From positions 248,001 to 312,000 of the forward strand of contig NZ_QSFA01000001.1 in NCBI RefSeq assembly GCF_003467125.1: DNA of 64,000 bases, read 5' to 3'. Made by a program: the position numbers and the translations under genes. This document shows, piece by piece, positions 27,007-35,437 of this stretch. This stretch comes from Megasphaera sp. AM44-1BH (GTDB lineage: Bacteria; Bacillota; Negativicutes; Veillonellales; Megasphaeraceae). Each line of letters begins with the position of its first letter. Positions within the stretch are counted from its first letter, which is position 1. The notes beneath the pieces are model-generated. The model made no database searches. It was not told the origin of the DNA and saw only the letters and a list, made by a program, of their open reading frames with translations.

Positions 27007-28056
27007 ATGCGGACCTTTACCTACTCGCAAGAAATACAAAATTTACTGACACCTGAAATCGTCCAGCTTCTTACCTGTATCCATGAACACAAAGGACGGC
27101 AGGATTTATTTCTGGAAGCGAATACAGATGAACTAAAAACGCTGGTGGATGTTGCCATGATTCAGAGTACAGGGGCTTCCAACCGTATTGAAGGAATACG
27201 CACCAGTGACAAACGATTGGAAGCTCTGGTCAGCCAAAAAGCTGAACCGCGCAATCGGTCTGAACAGGAAATTGCCGGGTACCGTGAAGTACTCACCTTG
27301 ATTCACGAAAATCATGACTATATTTCTCCCGTTCCTAATGTCATCAGACAGCTCCACCGGGACCTGTACGCTTACTCGACAGGAGCCATAGGCGGAGACT
27401 ACAAAAACGCAGATAACGTCATTGCAGAAACAGACGCACAAGGGCATCAAAAGGCAAGGTTCATTCCCGTTCCTGCTTTTCAGACAGCCGACGCTATGGA
27501 TTCTTTATGCCAATCGTTTCAGAATGCCTGGCAGGAAAACGTGATTGATAAATTACTGCTGACGCCTATGTTCATCCTGGATTTTCTCTGTATTCATCCT
27601 TTCACTGACGGGAACGGACGGATGAGCAGGCTCCTGACACTCCTTCTTTTATATCGTGCTGGTTACATCGTCGGTAAATACATCAGTCTGGAAATGCTGA
27701 TTGAAAAGACAAAGACAACGTACTATGAAGCCCTTCAAGCAAGTTCTTCCGGCTGGCACGAAAATCAAAATGCCTATGCACCTTTTGTAAAATACTATTT
27801 GGGAATCATCATAAAAGCATATGATGAATTCGAAGACCGGATTCAATACCTGATAACCAGAAAGATTTCCAAGCCTGACCGGATCAAGGCCATCATTTCC
27901 CAGACACTAGGGAAAATCAGCAAAAAAGATCTGATGGAACGCTGCCCGGATATCAGCCAGGGAACCATAGAACGCACTTTGTCAAACCTGGTAAAAGAAG
28001 GCTATATCATCAAAGTCGGCTCCGGTCCGGCCACGGCATATATCCGCAAGCACTAA
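27007..28056 (+). CDS. Fic-domain protein (AMPylase-type, class II)
   Basis: A 349-residue protein with the Fic active-site motif HPFTDGNGR starting at His 197 and a C-terminal winged-helix segment (about 290-349). The N-terminal inhibitory helix motif SNRIEG (58-63; S/T-x-x-x-E-G/N) marks an autoinhibited Fic. The family usually transfers AMP to proteins; the target is unknown. ATG 27007 has AAGGAGA 5 nt upstream; an ATG 33 nt earlier does not. It stands alone between repeat-rich spacers, as is common for mobile Fic genes. Confidence 0.9.
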   Translation: MRTFTYSQEIQNLLTPEIVQLLTCIHEHKGRQDLFLEANTDELKTLVDVAMIQSTGASNRIEGIRTSDKRLEALVSQKAEPRNRSEQEIAGYREVLTLIHENHDYISPVPNVIRQLHRDLYAYSTGAIGGDYKNADNVIAETDAQGHQKARFIPVPAFQTADAMDSLCQSFQNAWQENVIDKLLLTPMFILDFLCIHPFTDGNGRMSRLLTLLLLYRAGYIVGKYISLEMLIEKTKTTYYEALQASSSGWHENQNAYAPFVKYYLGIIIKAYDEFEDRIQYLITRKISKPDRIKAIISQTLGKISKKDLMERCPDISQGTIERTLSNLVKEGYIIKVGSGPATAYIRKH

Positions 28057-28069
28057 AAAGGAAAACAGG

Positions 28070-28215
28070 CTTCGATGAACGACCTACGAACTACGAACTA
28101 CAAACTACAAACTATCTTTTCTCTCCCTTCCCACTGACCACCAGCCTTTCCCCTTCGATGTACGACGAACGAACTACGAACTACAAACTATCTTTTCTCT
28201 CCCTTCCCTCTAACC
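28070..28215. repeat. Degenerate word-repeat tract
   Basis: Two tandem versions of a unit beginning CTTCGATG(A/T)ACGAC, then ACGAACTAC and AAACTAC words, then AACTATCTTTTCTCTCCC, then CTGACCACC or CTAACCACT. The same vocabulary appears in many spacers of this window, in both orientations. Confidence 0.7.
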
Positions 28216-28218
28216 ACT

Positions 28219-28248
28219 CAGCCGCCAGCTGTTATCAGCTGGCGGCTG
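28219..28248. terminator. Perfect 13-bp hairpin after metQ
   Basis: CAGCCGCCAGCTG (28219-28231) and its exact complement (28236-28248) with a 4-nt loop, 5 nt past the metQ stop. It lacks a T-run on the minus strand, so its role as a terminator is uncertain. Confidence 0.5.
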
Positions 28249-28252
28249 TCTC

Positions 28253-29077
28253 TTACTTCCAGGCTGGCAGGAGTTCGCCTTTGAAGTTTTCTTCGATGTA
28301 TTGTTTGACTTCCGGTGACTGGAAGGCTTTGACGAATTTCTGGTATGCCGGGTTGTCTTTGTCTTTGGCACGGGCGGCAATGACGTTGACGTAGGGGCTG
28401 GTGTCGTCTTCGGTAGCGATTCGGTCACTGACACGCAGGCCGGCGGTGATGGCGTATCCGGCGTTGATGATGGCGCCGTCTGCGTCATCGATGGAACGGG
28501 GCAGCTGGCCGGCTTCCAGTTCTACGATGTCGATGTTTTTGGGATTGGATGTAATGTCCTGGGTCGTCAGTTTGGTCTGGTCGGCGCCGTCGCGGAGGGT
28601 GATCCAGCCTTGTTTGCTCAGGAGCAGGAGTGCCCGGCTGCCGTTATTTGGGTCATTGGGGATGGCGATACGGGCACCGTCCGGCACGTCTTTGATATTG
28701 GTGTAGCGGTGGGAGTAGAGGGCAATCGGTGCGAGATACGTATCGCCGATGGGAACGAGGTCGGTGCCATTTTTTTCATTGAATGTATTGAGGAACGGCA
28801 CGTGCTGATAGGAGTTGAGGTCGATATCGCCATCGGCCAGGGCCTTGTCCGGTGTGATGTAGTCCGAGAATACTTTGACTTTGACGGTCAGGCCGTCCTT
28901 TTCCGCGACTTTGGCGACCTGTTCCATGATCTGTTCCCCTGAGCCGGGGTTGACACCTACGGTGATTTCTTTCTTTTCAGCACTACTATTCTGGGTGCTG
29001 CCACAACCGGCAAGGACAGCGGTCAGGGCCAGAGCGGTAAGAGTCAGGGTGATGATTTTTTTCCATTGAATATGCAT
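28253..29077 (-). CDS. metQ: Methionine ABC transporter substrate-binding lipoprotein MetQ
   Basis: A 274-residue NlpA/MetQ-family lipoprotein. The signal peptide ends in the lipobox LAGC with Cys 25, and the mature part has the family pattern (ITVGVNPGSGEQIMEQV, then ALADGDIDLNSYQHVPFL). It binds D/L-methionine for a MetNI transporter. The metN and metI genes are not next to it, so it is either an orphan binding protein or pairs with a distant transporter. AAGGAGG precedes the ATG. It is 86 nt downstream of the QueG-like gene, behind the methionine-type T-box. Confidence 0.9.
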   Translation of the reverse strand: MHIQWKKIITLTLTALALTAVLAGCGSTQNSSAEKKEITVGVNPGSGEQIMEQVAKVAEKDGLTVKVKVFSDYITPDKALADGDIDLNSYQHVPFLNTFNEKNGTDLVPIGDTYLAPIALYSHRYTNIKDVPDGARIAIPNDPNNGSRALLLLSKQGWITLRDGADQTKLTTQDITSNPKNIDIVELEAGQLPRSIDDADGAIINAGYAITAGLRVSDRIATEDDTSPYVNVIAARAKDKDNPAYQKFVKAFQSPEVKQYIEENFKGELLPAWK

Positions 29078-29130
29078 GTCATATTCCTCCTTTTATTTGT
29101 ATACAAAATTGGTATATTTTCTATGCTTAG

Positions 29131-29150
29131 GGATACGGTGATGCGTATCC
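29131..29150 (-). promoter_or_regulatory. Hairpin between the QueG-like gene and metQ
   Basis: A perfect 7-bp stem GGATACG/CGTATCC with a 6-nt loop. It may stabilise or process the mRNA between the two genes. Confidence 0.35.
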
Positions 29151-29163
29151 TCGTAAGCGGTAA

Positions 29164-30018
29164 TCAGCGGATGGCCGTATCGATGATCTTCTGTGCTTCT
29201 TCCGGCACGCCACGGCCTTCTACGGCATTGGCCGATCCGAAATCGCGGCAGTGCGCTGCCCCGTCTGCCGTGACGGAATGCATGCCATAACGTTTGCGGT
29301 CGGCTCCGACAGGACAGACGGCGATGCAGACGCCGCAGGGATAGCGGAATTCCGTCTTCAGTTTCTGATGATAGCCGGCACAGCGCGCTTTGGCCATATC
29401 GGCGATGAGCCGGTCTTTCCTGGGCGTAAAGGCGTGGGTCGGACAGTTGAAGACGCAGCGCTTGCACTGGATGCACAGGTCTTTTTCCTGCAAGGCGTCA
29501 GGCGGTACGTCGGCGTCGGTAATGACCGATACGAGGCGCACCCGCGGGCCATATTCGGGAGTAATCAGGGTGTGGTTGAGGCCCAGCGTCCCCAGTCCGG
29601 CGTATTTTCCGGCAAAGACGTGGGAAAAGGCCGCTTCCGGCTTTTTGACCAGTACGGAAATGTCGCCGTAGCAGTCGCGGGGGAACCAATGGGCCCGGAA
29701 TCCCCACTGGTTGAGCTTATTAGCCAGACGGTACGCCGTATCGTCGAGGAGACGGTTCGTCGTATTGTAACATTCGGAATAGACGACCGACGGCGTCGTC
29801 TCGATCATGGGCAGGTAAATCTGCACGCCCAGGACGATGACCGTCCGGCTCCATGGCCAGATGGACTGGGGCCAGTACGCTTCGGCTACTTCTTTCTGCT
29901 GTGGCCAGCGGTCCACACTGGCAAATCCCACCAGATTGGCCCCCAGGCGCTGTGCCTGCCGTTTGATCCGTTGTTTCAGGGCGCTCCGCTGCTGCCCCGT
30001 CATGCTTTGTCGTTCCAT
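29164..30018 (-). CDS. QueG-like 4Fe-4S protein (epoxyqueuosine-reductase-related)
   Basis: A 284-residue protein with an N-terminal domain related to QueG/corrinoid-binding reductases (ANLVGFASVDRWP; AFSHVFAGKYAGLGTLGLN) and a ferredoxin part with CIQCKRCVFNCP and CGVCIAVCPV, enough for two [4Fe-4S] clusters. It is shorter than QueG and lacks its C-terminal HEAT region, so queuosine synthesis is doubtful. The methionine T-box upstream and metQ downstream point to methionine or corrinoid metabolism; reductive activation of a corrinoid enzyme is a hypothesis. GAGGTGATAAC precedes the ATG. Confidence 0.75.
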   Translation of the reverse strand: MERQSMTGQQRSALKQRIKRQAQRLGANLVGFASVDRWPQQKEVAEAYWPQSIWPWSRTVIVLGVQIYLPMIETTPSVVYSECYNTTNRLLDDTAYRLANKLNQWGFRAHWFPRDCYGDISVLVKKPEAAFSHVFAGKYAGLGTLGLNHTLITPEYGPRVRLVSVITDADVPPDALQEKDLCIQCKRCVFNCPTHAFTPRKDRLIADMAKARCAGYHQKLKTEFRYPCGVCIAVCPVGADRKRYGMHSVTADGAAHCRDFGSANAVEGRGVPEEAQKIIDTAIR

Positions 30019-30031
30019 GTTATCACCTCAG

Positions 30032-30306
30032 AATAAAAAAAACTTCCATCCCCGCAAAGGGACGGAAGTACCGTGTTACCACCCAATTTCACCGGCTCCT
30101 CACAAAGCCGGCCTTCTCGAGTACGCAGGCCACAGGCCCTCAATACTCCAGCACGGTAACGGGTGCACCCGGGCGGTCTCACTATTCGACCTGCCGGCTC
30201 AGAGGCCATCTTCCAGAAGCAATCGTGCATCTCCTCCCACCCTGTGGAGACTCTCTGGGCCATTCCTGCTCCTGTACTCTTCTCTTCATTGCCTATTGTT
30301 CTGTTG
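30032..30306 (-). promoter_or_regulatory. T-box riboswitch, probably methionine-specific
   Basis: On the minus strand: AGTA and AGAGAG motifs of stem I, then TGGAAG-ATG-GCCTCTGAG, where ATG is in the specifier position; the T-box sequence AAATTGGGTGGTAACACGG (about 30071-30089); and a terminator (arms about 30042-30053 and 30058-30069) ending in eight T residues directly before the QueG-like gene. Uncharged tRNA-Met would allow read-through. The specifier call rests on position and on metQ being in the same unit. Confidence 0.88.
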
Positions 30307-30314
30307 ATGGTGTA

Positions 30315-30343
30315 AGTCTATCATGGACGGTGTCTGTTGTCAA
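30315..30343 (-). promoter_or_regulatory. Promoter of the T-box / QueG-like / metQ unit
   Basis: TTGACA (30338-30343), a 17-nt spacer and TAGACT (30315-30320) on the minus strand, starting the T-box leader near 30307. Confidence 0.7.
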
Positions 30344-30350
30344 CACATTT

Positions 30351-30367
30351 TTAGAATTTTATTCTAT
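30351..30367. promoter_or_regulatory. Palindromic site upstream of the T-box promoter, shared with cysK
   Basis: TTAGAATT-T-TATTCTAT, 7 nt upstream of the -35. It matches the cysK-side palindrome at 55045-55061 in 15 of 17 positions and has the same placement relative to a TTGACA box. Confidence 0.5.
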
Positions 30368-30440
30368 TTTTATTTCTCATGCTATTATTTACACAAAGCA
30401 TTTTATCCCCTGTTATATTCCCGTTCTGATGGCAGAAAAT

Positions 30441-30482
30441 AAAAAATCCACCATCTCCGGAGCTATGCAGAGACGGTGGATT
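30441..30482 (-). terminator. Terminator of the M20 amidohydrolase gene
   Basis: A 13-bp stem with one mismatch (30445-30457 with 30470-30482), followed on the minus strand by TTTTTT. Confidence 0.88.
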
Positions 30483-30495
30483 GAATCAAATTCTA

Positions 30496-31677
30496 TTATT
30501 TATTGGTTTCCAGCCAGTCGAGGGCATACTGGGCAAAGATGGCGGCGCCATTTCCCAGGACGTCTTCATCGACGGTATAGCGGTTGCTGTGCTGAGGGTA
30601 CATGGCATTCTTTTCGGGATTGCGGATGCCGACGATGCCGTAGCAGCAGGGCTTCTTTTCTGTATAGAAGGCGAAATCTTCGCAGGCCATAGTGTGTTCC
30701 ATGGGGACCACGTTGTCTTCGCCTACGACCTTGGCCGCCGCCCGGGCTCCCAGTCCGGCGCAGGCCGCGTCATTGATGGTCGGCGGGGCGATGAGGTCCA
30801 TGTGGAAATCGGCTGTCGCGCCGTACTGATGGGCCGTATCGTGAACCATGTCGCTGAGCATCGTTTCCAGCAGTTTCCCCGTTTCCGGCAGGAAATACCG
30901 GCAGGTCCCTTCCATATGGGCTTCGCCGGAGACGATATTGAAGGCCGTACCGCTCTGGATGGTGCCGATGGTCAGGGCAACCGAATCGAGGGGGCTGACC
31001 CGGCGGGATACGATGGTCTGGATATTGAGTAGCATGGCCGCCGCTACGACCGAAGCATCGACGCCCTGATGGGGCAGCGACCCGTGGCAGCCCGTGCCGT
31101 GGACATCAATATAGAAATGGGTGCCGGCAGCAAAGCGGGGACCGGCCTGGATATTGACCTTGCCGGCAGGCATGTCGAACCAGACGTGGGCCGCGTACAT
31201 GGAGCCGATTTTATCATACCAGTCGCCGAAACGCAGCATGTATTCTGCACCGGCACAGAGCTCTTCTGCCGGCTGGAAGACGAAATAGACGGTGCCGCAA
31301 ATCTGGTCCTGTAAGTCACGGAGGATATACGCCGCCCCCAGCAGCATGGCGATGTGGTTGTCATGACCGCAGGCATGCATTTTGCCATCGTTTTCCGAAG
31401 CAAAGGGAAGGCCCGTCATTTCTTTGACCGGCAGGCCGTCGATATCGGCGCGGAGCGCTACGGCTTTGCCGGGCTTGCCGCCTTTGAGACAGGCTACGAG
31501 GCCCGTATTCTTTTCCGGATTGATTTCATAGGGAATCTCCAGCTTATCCAGCTCGGCAGCAATCCGCTTCGTCGTTTCTACTTCCTGGAAACTCAGCTCC
31601 GGATGGCGGTGGAACTCCCGCCGCAACGCTACGACCGTATCCTGATACTTCCTTGCCAGTTCCTGAATCTGATTCAT
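30496..31677 (-). CDS. M20-family amidohydrolase (N-acyl-amino acid or hippurate hydrolase type)
   Basis: A 393-residue metallohydrolase of the M20D branch: MHACGHDNHIAMLLG carries metal and active-site residues, followed by PAEELCAGA with the catalytic Glu and a dimerisation domain (GCHGSLPHQGVDA). Members cleave N-acyl or N-carbamoyl amino acids; the exact substrate cannot be read. ATG 31677 is chosen, with GGTGG upstream; an ATG 24 nt earlier falls at the edge of the dispersed element. That element (copy 2) occupies its 5' leader region. Confidence 0.88.
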   Translation of the reverse strand: MNQIQELARKYQDTVVALRREFHRHPELSFQEVETTKRIAAELDKLEIPYEINPEKNTGLVACLKGGKPGKAVALRADIDGLPVKEMTGLPFASENDGKMHACGHDNHIAMLLGAAYILRDLQDQICGTVYFVFQPAEELCAGAEYMLRFGDWYDKIGSMYAAHVWFDMPAGKVNIQAGPRFAAGTHFYIDVHGTGCHGSLPHQGVDASVVAAAMLLNIQTIVSRRVSPLDSVALTIGTIQSGTAFNIVSGEAHMEGTCRYFLPETGKLLETMLSDMVHDTAHQYGATADFHMDLIAPPTINDAACAGLGARAAAKVVGEDNVVPMEHTMACEDFAFYTEKKPCCYGIVGIRNPEKNAMYPQHSNRYTVDEDVLGNGAAIFAQYALDWLETNK

Positions 31678-31693
31678 AACAACCACCCTCTCC

Positions 31694-31854
31694 GGCCGCA
31701 CGGCCGGAAGCTTGTTCCCCCTGCCTCGTCCGATCTGGCACCATCTGCTTCGTTGTCATCAGTCGGCGTAGCTCCACTACGCCTCCTTCTTCCGCCTCGC
31801 ATCTGATACCACCCCGGACGATTCAGGATGGGAACCGCTTCCGGTCGTGCGGCC
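31694..31854 (+). repeat. Dispersed structured element, copy 2
   Basis: The left arm 31694-31711 pairs with 31837-31854 on the plus strand (18 bp, one G-U). The interior closely follows copy 1, including the GCGTAG/CTACGC hairpin and GCATCTGATACC. Five stem positions differ from copy 1 with matching changes in the other arm. The tail with TTGTATAAAAATAGTCGG follows to about 31900. Confidence 0.82.
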
Positions 31855-31927
31855 TATTTGCTAAATTTTTTGTATAAAAATAGTCGGTTCGTCAAACCGG
31901 CTTCGACGAACGAACTACGACAAACGA

Positions 31928-32060
31928 ACTACGGCCCTTCCATCCTCCTTGCATCTGACGGCCCTGCCGACGATTCATCACGTAAAACGCCAGCCGTCGC
32001 GGCGCTAAATTGCTGATTTTTGTATAAAAATAGTCAGTTCGTCGAACCGGCTTCGATGAA
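31928..32060 (+). repeat. Dispersed structured element, truncated copy 3 with tail
   Basis: Begins inside the element (TTCCATCCTCCTTGCATCTGA), keeps the right arm region (near 31990-32008) and the tail TTGCTGATTTTTGTATAAAA, but lacks the left arm and inner hairpin. Word repeats follow to 32095. Together with copy 2 it fills the 418-nt gap between the amidohydrolase and HAD genes; no gene is seen here. Confidence 0.7.
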
Positions 32061-32095
32061 CGACGAACGAATTACGACCTACGACCAACGGCCCT

Positions 32096-33220
32096 TCACT
32101 TCAGCACGTCCAGTACGTCCATGACGTTGTCTACGATGTAGCCGGCTCCTTCTTTTTCGAACATGGGACGGGCGTTCTGGCCTTCGAGGCCTGTGAGGGT
32201 GCCGATCATGACGGCGCCCATGGCTCTGGCGCACCATACGTCGGCCAGGGAGTCGCCTACGACGTAGTAGGTTCCCTGTTTGAACTGGTCCGGATGGTCT
32301 GCATAATCGGCATAGCGTTCCGGATAGTGTCCGAAGGCTCCCAGGTAGTAGGCAAAGGGATTAGGTTTGTCCAGGGACCGGTGGAGCAGGGCCGCCGCTT
32401 CATCGACGTCGGTCGAGGTCGAGATGTAGAGCGGGTCGAATTCGTCGTACCAGCCGTAATGGCGGAAGGGGATTTCCATTTCCCGGCGGCTGCGGCCGGT
32501 AGCGATGGCGATGTCGTAGCCACGGTGCTTCAGTTCCTGAAAGAGATGACGGATGTCTTCCGGTGCGGCCAGTGGGTCTTCGTTAGTAAGAAATCCCTTC
32601 TTTCCGGGGTTATCCGGTTCTTTTCCGTACGTTTCCCGGTACAGGTCATCGCCGAAATACCAGTTCTGGAAGCAATCTACATGAAGATGCCACAAGGGGG
32701 AATCGAGAGAGGCATAGGGCACGAGGGCCTGTCCGCCTTTCGATTCGCCGGCGGCCTTTCCCAGGTATTCAAAGACCTGGTCCTTGCTGGCGCCGTCGGG
32801 CACGGCGTCTTTGAGTACATCCAGTACGTCGCCGGCCGTGGGCATATCACAGTTTCTCAGGAAAATGCCGGCCAGCCGGACGCCGCGCAGGGTATCAAAG
32901 GACAGGCGGCGGATCTGCCCGGTCGTCGCCGCATATTGTTCCAGCATGAGCCAGAGGGTCACAAAAATATGGGCGTGGACCATATCCCAGTTGTCGTTGA
33001 CGCCATGGCCCTTGAGCCACTGCAGGATTTCATCATCTTTCCAGTAACGGGCCCGCAGGTCCCGGATTTCCTCTTCTGTCGGATCCGGACGGACCGGTTC
33101 CTGTGAAAGGCCCATGTACAGAGGACTGTTGTACCATTCCCAGAGAGTCAGGGCCGATACGTCGAAATAGCGCTTTTCGCTGAGGAGTACGCCATCGACA
33201 TCAAAAATTACTTTATTCAT
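32096..33220 (-). CDS. HAD-superfamily hydrolase at the end of the his operon
   Basis: A 374-residue HAD protein: motif I DVDGVLL at 6-12, ATGRSRREM in the motif II position, and motif IV GDSLADVWCA near the C-terminus. The long helical cap (about 20-230) is unusual. AAGGTGAC precedes ATG 33220. It starts 15 nt after hisIE and is the last gene of the his operon. No other histidinol-phosphatase is in the window, so it is a candidate for that step; a plain house-cleaning phosphatase or glycolate-type phosphatase remains possible. Confidence 0.8.
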   Translation of the reverse strand: MNKVIFDVDGVLLSEKRYFDVSALTLWEWYNSPLYMGLSQEPVRPDPTEEEIRDLRARYWKDDEILQWLKGHGVNDNWDMVHAHIFVTLWLMLEQYAATTGQIRRLSFDTLRGVRLAGIFLRNCDMPTAGDVLDVLKDAVPDGASKDQVFEYLGKAAGESKGGQALVPYASLDSPLWHLHVDCFQNWYFGDDLYRETYGKEPDNPGKKGFLTNEDPLAAPEDIRHLFQELKHRGYDIAIATGRSRREMEIPFRHYGWYDEFDPLYISTSTDVDEAAALLHRSLDKPNPFAYYLGAFGHYPERYADYADHPDQFKQGTYYVVGDSLADVWCARAMGAVMIGTLTGLEGQNARPMFEKEGAGYIVDNVMDVLDVLK

Positions 33221-33235
33221 AACTGTCACCTTGAA

Positions 33236-33952
33236 TCAGAATGTCTTGTCCAGATGGCCGACGGTCTTTTTATTGCCTTTGACATGGCTCCGTCCTTCGA
33301 GGATGGCCATGACATCGTTGACGGTCACGCCTGTATCTTCCCAGAGGACGGCCAGATGGTACAGGAGGTCCGCCGATTCCTTGCACACTTCAAGGCGCAG
33401 ATTACCGGCTTCTTCACTCTGTTCTCCTGCCACGGGATCGGCGTTTTTAGCGGCGATGATGACTTCTGCCCCTTCTTCGCCGATTTTCTTGCCGATCTTA
33501 TCGATGCCCGTCTGCAGCAGATAGGCCGTGTAGGATTTTTCCGTCGGATGGACCCGTTTTTCCTTTATTTCGTCCTGCAGGTCGGCCATCATGGACAAGC
33601 TGCCTGCATAGGATGTTTCGTCTTTGCCGGAAAGGCCACGGTAAAAGCATGATTTGTGCCCTGTATGGCAGGCGGCACCCGTCTGATCGACGGTGATGAG
33701 TAGCGTATCGGCATCGCAATCGACGGCGATAGCCTGCACATCCTGGAAATGGCCCGATTCTTCGCCTTTGTTCCAGAGCTTCTGGCGGCTGCGGCTGTAG
33801 AACCAGGTCCGCCCCGTTTCCAGTGTCTTTTTCAGCGATTCTTCGTTCATATAGGCCATCATCAGGACTTTGCCGCTCCGGCCTTCCTGTACGATGGCCG
33901 GCACGAGGCCTTTTTTATCAAATTTGATATTCTGTATATCTACATATTCCAT
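33236..33952 (-). CDS. hisI: Bifunctional phosphoribosyl-AMP cyclohydrolase / phosphoribosyl-ATP pyrophosphatase
   Basis: A 238-residue HisIE fusion catalysing steps 2 and 3 of histidine synthesis. HisI (about 1-120) has CDADTLL and the metal-site Cys/His in GAACHTGHKSCFY; HisE (about 140-238) has the KKIGEEGAEVIIAAKN pyrophosphatase helix. Its ATG overlaps the hisF stop (TAATG), so the two are coupled. Confidence 0.95.
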   Translation of the reverse strand: MEYVDIQNIKFDKKGLVPAIVQEGRSGKVLMMAYMNEESLKKTLETGRTWFYSRSRQKLWNKGEESGHFQDVQAIAVDCDADTLLITVDQTGAACHTGHKSCFYRGLSGKDETSYAGSLSMMADLQDEIKEKRVHPTEKSYTAYLLQTGIDKIGKKIGEEGAEVIIAAKNADPVAGEQSEEAGNLRLEVCKESADLLYHLAVLWEDTGVTVNDVMAILEGRSHVKGNKKTVGHLDKTF

Positions 33953-34716
33953 TATTTTTCTGCCCCTCTCATGGGAATTCCTTCGCCCTGAAGGTACGCT
34001 TTGAGGTCCGGGATGGCGATCTGGCCGAAGTGAAATACCGACGCAGCCAGAGCGGCATCGGCACCGGCGTCGAAGACGTCCTTGAAATCTTTCATCGTGC
34101 CAGCCCCGCCGGATGCGATGATGGGCACGGGCAGTTCCGTGGACAGGCGGTGGTTGAGAGCCAGGTCGAAGCCCGACTTTTCGCCGTCCGAATCCATGGA
34201 ATTGATGCAGATTTCACCGGCTCCCAGAGCAACGCCCTGTTTGGCCCAGGCGATGGCATCGAGACCCGTATTTTTCCGGCCGCCATCGACATAGACCTGC
34301 CAGCTCCCCTGGCCGTCGCGCTTGGCGTCGATAGACAAAACGACGCACTGGCTGCCATAGCGTTCTGCTGCTTCGCGGATGAGTTCCGGCCGCCGCACCG
34401 CTGCCGAATTGACGGAAACTTTGTCGGCGCCGGCCCGCAGGACCTGATGGAAGTCATCGATACTGCTGATGCCGCCGCCGATGGTAAAGGGTATGTTGAT
34501 TTCTTCCGCCACGGCCCGGACGACATCGATAAAGATATGACGTTTTTCGTATGAGGCGGTGATATCGTAGAAAACGAGTTCGTCCGCCATCTGATCGGAG
34601 TAGAATTTCCCCAGCTTCACCGGGTCGTCTACGTCCTGTATGTTCTTAAACTGTTTGCCCTTGACGACGCGTCCGTCGCGCACATCGAGGCATGGTACAA
34701 TCCGTTTTGCCAGCAT
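33952..34716 (-). CDS. hisF: Imidazole glycerol phosphate synthase, cyclase subunit
   Basis: A 254-residue TIM barrel making imidazole glycerol phosphate and AICAR from PRFAR and the ammonia supplied by HisH. Catalytic Asp is in PCLDVRDGRVVKG; the second half has NSMDSDGEKSGFD with the general-acid Asp. It begins directly after the hisA stop. Confidence 0.96.
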   Translation of the reverse strand: MLAKRIVPCLDVRDGRVVKGKQFKNIQDVDDPVKLGKFYSDQMADELVFYDITASYEKRHIFIDVVRAVAEEINIPFTIGGGISSIDDFHQVLRAGADKVSVNSAAVRRPELIREAAERYGSQCVVLSIDAKRDGQGSWQVYVDGGRKNTGLDAIAWAKQGVALGAGEICINSMDSDGEKSGFDLALNHRLSTELPVPIIASGGAGTMKDFKDVFDAGADAALAASVFHFGQIAIPDLKAYLQGEGIPMRGAEK

Positions 34717-35433
34717 TTACTGTCCCCCCAGACTTCTGATCTGTTCCATCGTGATCCGGCCTTCGTACAGGGCTTTGCCTGTAATGGCCCCGTAGACGCC
34801 CATATCCTGCAGCGTCTTCAGATCTTCTATGCTGCTGATGCCGCCTGATGCAATGAGGCGGATGTACGGCAGGTGCTGCAGCTGTTCCATCATGTCCAGA
34901 TTGGGGCCGGTAAGCATGCCGTCGCGGCTGATATCGGTATAGACGATAGTCCGGAGGCCAATGGAAATGAGGAAACTGGCAAAGGGCAGGACTTTTTTAT
35001 CGCTCCCTTCCACCCAGCCGCGGGTCGCGACCGTATCGCCTTTGGCATCGATGGAAACGACCAGTTCCGAGCCGTATTTCTTTGCCATTTCGCGGGTAAA
35101 GGCTTCGTCTTCGACGGCCTTGGAACCGATGATGACCCGGGCCACGCCCTGTTCGAGATAGGTGTTGATGGCTTCTTCACTGCGGATGCCGCCGCCCACT
35201 TCTACGGGGATATCGACGGCGTCGCAGATGCGGCCGATGACCGAAGCATTGCAGCGGTCGCCCTTGAAGGCCCCGTCGAGATCGACGACGTGGAGAAATT
35301 GTGCCCCGCCGTCAGCCCATTTCTGTGCCGCTTCGACGGGATCGTCAAAATAGGTCGTGCTGTCCGTCTCTACGCCCTGGCGCAGGCGGACGGCATGGCC
35401 GTTTTGTATATCTATAGCCGGAAGTACGATCAT
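34717..35433 (-). CDS. hisA: Phosphoribosylformimino-AICAR ribotide isomerase
   Basis: A 238-residue TIM barrel with catalytic Asp in PAIDIQNGHAVRL and the second Asp in TDISRDGMLTGPN, plus phosphate loops (GGGIRS, ASGGIS). It acts between HisI and HisF. The gap to hisH is 4 nt. Confidence 0.96.
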   Translation of the reverse strand: MIVLPAIDIQNGHAVRLRQGVETDSTTYFDDPVEAAQKWADGGAQFLHVVDLDGAFKGDRCNASVIGRICDAVDIPVEVGGGIRSEEAINTYLEQGVARVIIGSKAVEDEAFTREMAKKYGSELVVSIDAKGDTVATRGWVEGSDKKVLPFASFLISIGLRTIVYTDISRDGMLTGPNLDMMEQLQHLPYIRLIASGGISSIEDLKTLQDMGVYGAITGKALYEGRITMEQIRSLGGQ

Positions 35434-35437
35434 GCTA

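Noticed and set aside
29164..30018. Assignment of the QueG-like gene as queG itself
   Set aside because: It lacks the C-terminal HEAT region and is under a methionine-type T-box, so only family-level similarity is claimed.
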